Of a stretch of DNA of 14,819 bases, positions 8,166-14,819 are shown piece after piece. This stretch comes from Lunasporangiospora selenospora (taxonomy: Eukaryota; Mortierellomycota; Mortierellomycetes; Mortierellales; Mortierellaceae). Numbering within the stretch: position 1 is the stretch's first letter; every line of letters begins with the position of its first letter. The stretch lies in NCBI GenBank assembly GCA_015680635.1, contig JAABOA010000383.1, positions 1 through 14,819 on the forward strand, given 5' to 3'. Under the pieces are notes generated by a model. That model saw only the letters and a program-made list of their open reading frames with translations, made no database searches and was not told the DNA's origin. A program made the translations under genes and the position numbers.

Positions 8166-10190
8166 CCAGTGGGTCGATCGCTCATCGGGGTGGATAAAAG
8201 ATATGCCCACACCCATTGCCCAAAGGTTACCAGCCAGGGCATGTATTGCGCCCATGTCCATTTGTCGGCTCACTTTTTTTTTTCTTGTCTAGCGTTGTGT
8301 GTTCAGAGGACCCAGCGCAGACGAAGGGACCAAATGATTGAAAGAAAGAACGAGCGTGTGTTTGGGAGAGAGAGAGAGCAACAGAGCTGGGTTGACAAAC
8401 AGACTGGGGCGGAGCACGAAGTGCCAGCTCTGGTTGCCATCTGAAAAAATCCCGAGCCAATCATTCCTGAACCGATGCTCTCTTGTATTTTCTTTCTGCC
8501 TTTGGTCTTGCTCTCACTGTCTGTAAACATTGACACGATCTACGCCAGTCCCAGCCATGCACTAATGTGCAGAGTTCTCTAATCATGTGCGATTAGAGGT
8601 GTCTTTCCATCAAGAACTTTCGAATGTAGTTGTTATTCGATCCACTGTAGACTACACGGGTCACTCAAAGCTTCTGGTAGTTTCCTGGTCCCCGCTGACT
8701 CTGAATCTGCAGCAATCGAATACAAAAGAGAATTAGCTGTCAGATAGGGTAATGGTCCTTTTTGAATGAATGCATGTGTGTGATTGAACAAAGAGCAACG
8801 TGGTCTGGTAAAAAAAAAAAAGAAAAGTTAGGCGAAGCAGATGAACATCACAAATATGATCTGGGAGGAGTGTAGTAAAAGAACAGAGCTCATTTATATG
8901 CGTCTAGATCGTTGACTCAGGTGGAACAACAGCAATAGTATCATTTTGATTCTCAAAGAACAGAGATAGACCTCCTATCATGAAAAGCTCTTATTACACC
9001 CTTGTTCACGATGTGGTGATTAGAAAGGCCAGCCTAGAAAAATCCAATTCTATAGAAATAGTGAGTTCCGCATGATAAAAGACCCATTCTACTTCTTCTA
9101 GCACCTTAAAAGAGAGTAAGTGATGCTAGACTACCTTTTGTATTTCTGTTGCTGTCAAGATCTCCATAAGCGAAAGGCAGGGCTGTCAGACCCAGGAAGA
9201 ATCTTATTAGAGTTGACTATGTTGAGTCCTGGGAATTGACAGAGTGACGACAGGATCTGTTTCTCCTTTTCTTTGCCAGGTAGTATGTACATCAAGTACA
9301 CCGGCCCAGCTTTAAGGATGAACGTGAAAGCAGTAACTAAAGACAAGGGGAGAATGCAGCGCAAAACTCATGGTGTCTGATCTACTGAGACTATCAAGTG
9401 ACCTTTTTGTACGGGATTCCCCGGGGAAATCAAGGTAACGAGCGATATAGTGTTTGTCGGATATGCTGTGGCCTGCAATGAAGGAGAGTCGGATGATAGT
9501 GATATGATTGAAAATAGTTCCCTACAGCAGTGATGAAATCGAGAGTGCTGTAATAGCAAATAAAACAGAGAACAAGGACCGCAGCCAGCAGGTTGATCCC
9601 GGAATCAAATGTCCGCGACAAGGGCGAGAAACATTTCTATTCCCATGAAGTCTTGAAAAAAGATAGCCTAGTGGAAGGGGATTGGGCTCTGGGATTGGAC
9701 GGCACCCGAATACCACCATCATATCCGTCATTACCTTGTGCACCCTACTTTTAGGTTGCCAGAACACGACCCAAAATGGTTGCAAGGCGACGCGGATTGA
9801 CAGTGGGCAGAGTGGCTCTGGATGAGAAGAGTAAGAGATCAAGTGTTTGCTTCGCTATTATTTGGAGGGAACAATGCTCCCCTGCATTGTCCAAAGCACA
9901 GTGAGGTCTAGAGTGAGTATCGAGCAGCTCGATCAGGAAAGGAGGATCCATCTGCGCACCAGCGACGCATGCCTGTTTTTGTACGTGTCCCTTCCTTTCT
10001 GTTGCATGCTCCCCTCTCTTGTAGGATAGCCCTTTTTCGCAAGACGTTCTCATCCACTCACTCTCCTTCGTTTACTCAAGAATTTGGCTCTTGGCAAACA
10101 CAGGTAGGTCTGGGCGCACAAAGGCCAAAAGCCCAAAAAAAGAAAGAGCGGATCAAAGAAGGACCCATGTCGTAATGACAGTCAGTCTTG
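8166..10190. other. Gene-poor divergent spacer between transporter and PX genes
   Basis: About 2 kb with no gene I can assign. On the minus strand, 9155-9620 contains a very hydrophobic open stretch (about residue string INLLAAVLVLCFICYY near 9600-9550) and two later frames, ending near 9368 and 9155. These could be exons of a small secreted or membrane protein, but canonical donors are absent. On the plus strand, a good GT-AG pair (donor GTGAGT at 9913, acceptor CTCTTGTAG ending 10024) is followed by another donor, GTAGGT, at 10104. This could be 5'-UTR splicing of the PX gene or a short upstream gene. The rest (8200-9100) shows GA-rich tracts and A-runs but no recognised element, and no tRNA was found. 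Confidence 0.4.
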
Positions 10191-10194
10191 CCTT

Positions 10195-10419
10195 TTTAAA
10201 CGGCTCGTGCCTTTCTCTTCTCTTTTCTCTCTCATTCTTCATTCACTCATCCATCCAATTCATCCGCTATTCCTTCCCTCATTCTTCATTCTCCATCATT
10301 GCAATCCCTTCATCCCGCTCTGTTCCATCTCTCCTTGTTCTCACCGGAAGCAACTCAATCTTTTATGCTTTGCTAGACACGTCCCAGCCCATTCTCAATC
10401 CCCCAAGTAAAAACCACCA
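10195..10419 (+). promoter_or_regulatory. Pyrimidine-rich leader of the PX gene
   Basis: From about 10209 to 10350 the plus strand is strongly C/T-rich, with repeated TTCATTC and CTCTTTTCTC motifs and almost no G. Such CT blocks just upstream of start codons are common in fungal promoters and 5' UTRs near transcription start sites. No TATA consensus is seen. Confidence 0.5.
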
Positions 10420-13400
10420 ATGTCACCATCTCACGAACCTTCCACCTCCCCTCCTTCAGTGGCGGTTGCAGGAGAGAGCAATACACAGCTTCTCAGTATC
10501 AGCCAAGAACACTATCTAAAGAAGTATCTTCTCACTTCCCTCATTAATGCAGAGATCGACCAACTCCAAAAGAACCCTTACGAGACCTTGCCGAACCTCG
10601 GGGGCCCGTTCGATCCTCGGGATGAGTATGCCAACTCGAGTACACCGTTCCTTCGCTACTTGTTTGAGTCTATGGTTGTCCCGTTCCCATTCTTGACCAC
10701 ATCCCGCGGAGCACTCTGGCCAAAGCTTCAGCAGTTCCTCGATGAGTGGGCAAAGGCTGAGGCTGGGAATGGAATTGAGCGCGAGGAGATGATCCGGAGA
10801 AAAAGGCTCAAGAACAAAGGCGAGCGCACGATTGTACTCATGTACAGTATGGCGATCAAAACTACTGAACAACGGGCATCAGAGAAGAAGGGGGCGAGCA
10901 TGCGACAGGAACAGAGAGCCATCAATTCTGAGGCATCTCTTGTACCATCGGCAATATCCGTAGACGAAGTTCGAGAACCAAATCCTCTCGATGATATCTC
11001 TTCCGCGCCCAGTCTCTCTCATCCAAGCTCGCCAGTGCTCCAGTCACGATTGGGCCGATTGAGGCTCTCTAATGACGCTGAAGATAGTAATCATCTTCAA
11101 GTCAACAGTAGCCACAGGTCAGGGTCTGGCTCGAGATCGAGGTCAGCATCGCCAGCAATCTCGGCGAACAGGATCCACGGAGTCCGGATTAATGTTGTTG
11201 GAGTGCGGGTAGTCAAGGAAAAGCGGCATGTCCGCGAGCATGAGCATGCTGTAAGTGTACCCCGAAGAAGATGTTGACAAAAGGGAAAAAAAAAAGGTCC
11301 TTTGGGGTAGTCCCCTGGCTTTGTTTGGCGCGCGCAAAACCTTTTTCCTTTTAATTCACCGTCCAGCTCACTGAACTCTGTGGAACATAAGCAGTGACCT
11401 CACTGTGATATTCTCTTTCGGAGGCTCCGCGTTGCAGTAGCGCTCTCATGTGTCCTTGTTTGGCGTAATCAATACTGTCCAACAGGACAGATGGACGGAC
11501 TATCATGCTCCTCGTCTCTTGTCTGCCTGTCGTGGTGGGCGGAGATGCGTCTGTGGCGGGGAGAACAGGCGTACATCAAACAAAGCCCCGCACCTGATTG
11601 GGCTGTAGAGGGCTCTATTTCTTGCTTTTATCTCTAACCTCGACTAACCCGTCACCCTCCTCTAGGAATTCATCGTGGCCAGTGTCTTTCCAGATGGTCG
11701 AGAATATGTCGTAGCTCGCCGTCATGGCCGCTTTAGACGGCTCTATCTCAACGTAAGTTCACTCTTCGATCCATTTTTTTTCCGCGAAACATTGGCCATT
11801 CAATCATTTTGCCCTCTGGCCGCCCAATGGCCAAGCAGTACATCGTTTCAAGCAGAGTCTGACATGAGTGCTCGTGCTGTCACCTATATAGATAAGACAG
11901 GCATTCCCTCAACTCGAGCTGCCCGTGCCACCAGCCAAATACGTTCCGAAGAGATCGGGATCCTCTGGCGAGAAAGCAGCCCGCGAAAAGGACAGGATTA
12001 GTCTTCGTGGCTACATGCATAATCTGGCCAAGATTGGCAGAATAGTCGTCGACTCGCCTGTTTTCACTCAATTCCTCACCAAAGGCGCAGTTGATTTGAC
12101 TGAGGAAGAAATGAAGGATGTCCAAAAGAGGATCGAGCTGGATGAGAACCGGATGGCTCAACAAGTCAAGTTTGACAAAGAAGTCGCCGCAAAAGTCGAA
12201 GAGTTGGACAAACAGCTAAAGGAAGTCAAAGAAGAGCTTTTGCAACCTGGTGGCATATCTCGACTGTTCAGTGCCTTCAAACACATTGATAACGTCAACG
12301 ACCTTCCGCCATTGTACCGGACTGTCTTTGAATGGGGCTGCATGAACTTTGCATCGACCCTCTACCACGTCTTTACATCATCAGACGATGCTACTCTTAA
12401 CTTTACGCAGCTCAAGCGAACCCATATGCTTCTGCCGTACAGAGCCATGTGGGGTCTCCTTAAGATTTCCAATCCGATGGCAATGATGAAGGGTATCATG
12501 GATCTTTTCTTGGCCCAGCCTTTCGGTAGTAGGTCCTTAATGCAGCGTATCATCTCTGGTAATATCCAAGAAGAAGTCTCAGAATACAAGAGGGAGGTCT
12601 CAGATCTAGAGTCTAGCATTGATGACTCGGGTCTCTGTGAAAAGATCCGAAATTATGTCTATGCCCCACGTTCGGTCCTCCTCAAGATCTTTCCTGAAGG
12701 CGATGGTATGTTTTACTTATGGTGCTTTATTGAATGATGCCATGTAAATGCCACATTTGCTTTTGCTTGCGATCTCTCATAACCTTCTCTCTCTTTTTAT
12801 CTCTCCATTTTGTACGCACGCAGAGCCATACGATATTACAGAACTAAGCCTGGTAATGGATGTTCTCCGCTCGGACCAAATCCTCCCTGTTCTGAAGCCT
12901 GCACAGATTCAGCGCGTTTGGAGTGCTCAACAGCAGCTAGAGTCGGAGCGTCTTGAACGGCGACGCCAAAGAAAGGGACGACTGTCTGCCGTTGCGGAAC
13001 TTGAGGACAGTATCTCGACAGGGTCCGGCAGCGATTCAGATTCTGGTCCATCTTCATCATCTTCTACGTTGTCACTTGCATCATCAAGGGCCAGCATGGA
13101 TGAAAAAGAGTCAGCAGCATTGGGTGCGCCGGAGCATTCAAAGTATCTTTCAAAGGAAAAGTCAAAGTCCAAGGACGAAAACTCTGAAGCATCAAACCTC
13201 ATTCAACAGCTACAGCAACTCTTGGTTGCGCATCTACGAATCCGTGACAAGGAGCGTATGATCAATCTTGTCTTCCAGGGCGTGACAGGAGAAATTTTGA
13301 AAGAGGCCATCTCAATCTTTTACCAACCTTTGGTCAAGGTCTATAAATCTGCCAATGTAGCGGACAGCCTATTCGATGTAAAAGACTTTGTTGATGAGCT

Positions 13401-14250
13401 GATCAAGATTGTGGAGCAATCCGAATCGGGTGAAGGTAAGAGTGTTGAGATGGCTTTGCTATGAAGCCTTTTTTTGGTCCTTATCCTACGTTTATTAACC
13501 AATTACCATCATTTCATTTGATCCATAGACGCTCAGAAAGAAGGCAGTCCAACGGTTGCAACACTCTATTTGAATCTAGTCCGGAAACATCTTCCCAGCT
13601 TTTACAAGTTTGTCCATGCAGTTCATAGTGAAGATGATGGTATCTTCCAGGACTTGCTTGGTTGGATTGATAGCATAATTACTTTTATGCGGACAGGATT
13701 TGGCCATCGTCGTGTAGATTATTCTACTGGTGAGGAGCTCAGACTTGGAGTGGATTTGGATCGTTTCATCAAGGAGAGTATCCCTGAGGAAGACTGGAGG
13801 CGTCTTCAGGATGAGGCGGAGGAATTACGCAAGTATTTTTCAGAGGTGAAGGATAGAAAGAAAGAAAAAATCCGGCGGATGGCAGGATTGGACCGGGAAT
13901 CACGTAGTCGAGGTACCATGGATGCAGGTTTCCACGATGAAGGGGAAGCAATCCATGATGTTCATACCCAGGAGCAACTACGTGAGCATGCTGGCCAGCA
14001 GAGAATTGCACAGGAGCTCCGGGACTTAGGTCTTTATCATGAAGACGTGGATGAGCTCGAGTTGTTGAACACAGAGAGTGTCTATGATAGCGCGGATGAT
14101 ACGGGAGGACATGATGACAAGACTGGCGGAGCTCCAGCTGTGGAGGGAGAGGAAGGGGTGAGGATCCCCAAGGTTCCAACAGTTGAGAGATTGTTAGATC
14201 CTTTTGTGCAACTGATGGACAAGGCACTCTTCCAAACAGCGCGCGAATAA
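10420..14250 (+). CDS. PXB-PX-DUF3818 phosphoinositide-binding protein (Ypr097w/Lec1 family), five exons
   Basis: A peripheral membrane protein of the fungal PX-associated family, whose yeast member Ypr097w/Lec1 is linked to phosphoinositide binding and sterol/lipid handling. Exons are 10420-11250, 11666-11752, 11901-12705, 12824-13435 and 13529-14250, all with GT-AG introns. They join to 3057 bases, 1018 residues plus stop. The PXB region is residues about 20-150 (SISQEHYLKKYLLTSLINAE onward). A Ser-rich linker follows. The PX domain is about 253-366, with YVVARRHGRF, the proline-rich LPVPPAK loop and the closing SLRGYMHNLAK helix. DUF3818 runs from about 400 to 880, interrupted by a Ser/Asp linker near 620-690, and begins with the well-conserved FKHIDNVNDLPPLYRTVFEW segment. 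The C-terminus is acidic. An in-frame TAA at 10408-10410 precedes the ATG. Family assignment is firm; the cellular role is inferred from yeast. Confidence 0.93.
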
Positions 14251-14251
14251 A
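14246..14251 (+). terminator. AATAAA poly(A) signal overlapping the PX gene stop codon
   Basis: AATAAA spans the TAA stop codon (14248-14250). If used, cleavage would fall about 10-30 bases downstream, close to or inside the end of the convergent gene. Motif-based only. Confidence 0.35.
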
Positions 14252-14287
14252 TGAAATTTGAGAGATTGGAAAAGGGATAATAGAACC

Positions 14288-14819
14288 CTATCTTCCCATC
14301 ACTCCATCTTTATTAAATTGATTTCCAATACCATCGCCCATAGGCACATAGCGACGTCTTTTCTGGGCGACAACTGGGGTTGGCGTCACCAAGTTATCGG
14401 CAGCGACTAAGTTGCGCTCCATGACGGGTTTATTTTGGATCACTTCATTCCTCATCGAGTCCCGGCGGTGGACTCGACGATCGTATTCCTCATTTCTCAG
14501 CCCTGAACCTGTCGAAGCACCGGGTGTAGTGGACTGTCGAGAATCACTATAGGTTGCCGAGTCGCATACTAGGCTTGAAGAGGACGATTGCTGTTGACAG
14601 ATATCCTGAGGCGCCGATTTCCTTGCTGCCACTGGAGTTCCGCTGTACCGACGACTAAGTGCCTTCTTCTTATCCGACATCAGTCCCTTTGTTACCACCT
14701 TGGCCCTCTTTGTTGAGGTGGTCTCAGTCAAATCCCCGTTCAAATCCGTGTTGGACCGATTAATAACCAAAGGCTCTCCCCTCTCGGAGAGAGAGGTGGC
14801 GGTGATTGTCGTTCTTGAA
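14288..14819 (-). CDS. C-terminal part of an unrecognised basic, Ser-rich protein (5' end outside window)
   Basis: An open frame enters from the right edge and ends at TAG 14288-14290, giving 176 visible residues. I do not recognise the protein. The visible part looks disordered: Ser/Thr/Gln-rich, with a QQQSSSSS run and basic clusters (KKKALSRR, VHRRDSMR, QKRRR) that could serve as nuclear localisation signals. It ends YVPMGDGIGNQFNKDGVMGR, a more ordered-looking tail. There is no signal peptide or membrane segment in view. It is convergent with the PX gene, with 37 bases between the two stop codons. The absence of frame breaks over 177 codons and ordinary codon use support a real gene; the fold and function would be in the missing N-terminal part. 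Confidence 0.65.
   Translation of the reverse strand, partial: SRTTITATSLSERGEPLVINRSNTDLNGDLTETTSTKRAKVVTKGLMSDKKKALSRRYSGTPVAARKSAPQDICQQQSSSSSLVCDSATYSDSRQSTTPGASTGSGLRNEEYDRRVHRRDSMRNEVIQNKPVMERNLVAADNLVTPTPVVAQKRRRYVPMGDGIGNQFNKDGVMGR
14309..14314 (-). terminator. AATAAA hexamer inside the end of the right-hand gene
   Basis: The minus strand reads AATAAA within the codons for Asn-Lys, 19 bases before the TAG stop. It is well placed to direct cleavage just past the stop, but it may be coincidental. Confidence 0.25.

Noticed and set aside
9061-9123. GTGAGT, CTTCTAG and GTAAGT cluster on the plus strand
   Set aside because: Would imply a 43-base intron and a 14-base exon with no supporting reading frame.
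10091-10519. Plus-strand 142-codon frame across the PX gene start
   Set aside because: Its composition reflects the CT-rich leader, and it overlaps the PXB-coding frame out of register.
13769-14227. Minus-strand 152-codon frame
   Set aside because: Antisense to the last exon of the PX gene; His/Pro/Ser-rich shadow.
1-14819. tRNA genes, CRISPR arrays, transposon ends, prokaryotic operon signals
   Set aside because: Reading both strands by eye, I saw no B-box-like tRNA pattern outside coding sequence, no spaced repeats and no convincing terminal inverted repeats. A covariance-model tRNA search and a repeat search were not possible here.

Overview
The window looks like a piece of a fungal nuclear chromosome. 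The genes carry short spliceosomal introns with GTAAGT/GTATGT-type donors. One gene encodes a Kre9/Knh1-like GPI-anchored wall or surface protein, and another a PX-DUF3818 protein, both typical of fungi. A zygomycete-grade fungus (Mortierellomycota or Mucoromycota) would fit the secreted-protein style and intron density, but that placement is an impression, not something the sequence proves.

Layout, left to right. (1) Positions 1-2289, minus: the first 763 codons of the U5 snRNP helicase BRR2, one intron-free reading frame whose C-terminal part lies beyond the left edge. (2) 2290-3190: spacer with the BRR2 promoter side and a GT microsatellite. (3) 3191-3760, minus: a 189-residue secreted, GPI-anchored Kre9/Knh1-domain protein with a TATA box about 200 bases upstream. 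(4) 3974-5247: about 1.3 kb without a gene I can assign, although some open, coding-like stretches occur on the plus strand. (5) 5248-7916, minus: an eight-exon gene for a 568-residue, 14-helix drug:H+ antiporter (DHA2-type MFS). All seven introns were placed by GT-AG signals and the exons sum to an exact multiple of three. (6) About 8170-10190: 2 kb of gene-poor DNA between the divergent transporter and PX genes, with a possible 5'-UTR intron for the PX gene. (7) 10420-14250, plus: a five-exon gene for a 1018-residue PXB-PX-DUF3818 protein, the family of yeast Ypr097w/Lec1. (8) 14288-14819, minus: the C-terminal 176 codons of an unrecognised basic, Ser-rich protein, convergent with the PX gene and only 37 bases from its stop.

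The genes do not form a pathway or cluster. They are unrelated housekeeping, wall, transport and membrane-lipid genes, as expected for an ordinary fungal locus. I looked for an undescribed system and found none I can defend. The best leads are two spacer regions that may hide small or decayed genes, the non-canonical phosphoinositide pocket of the PX domain, and the tightly convergent 3' ends at 14.25-14.31 kb.
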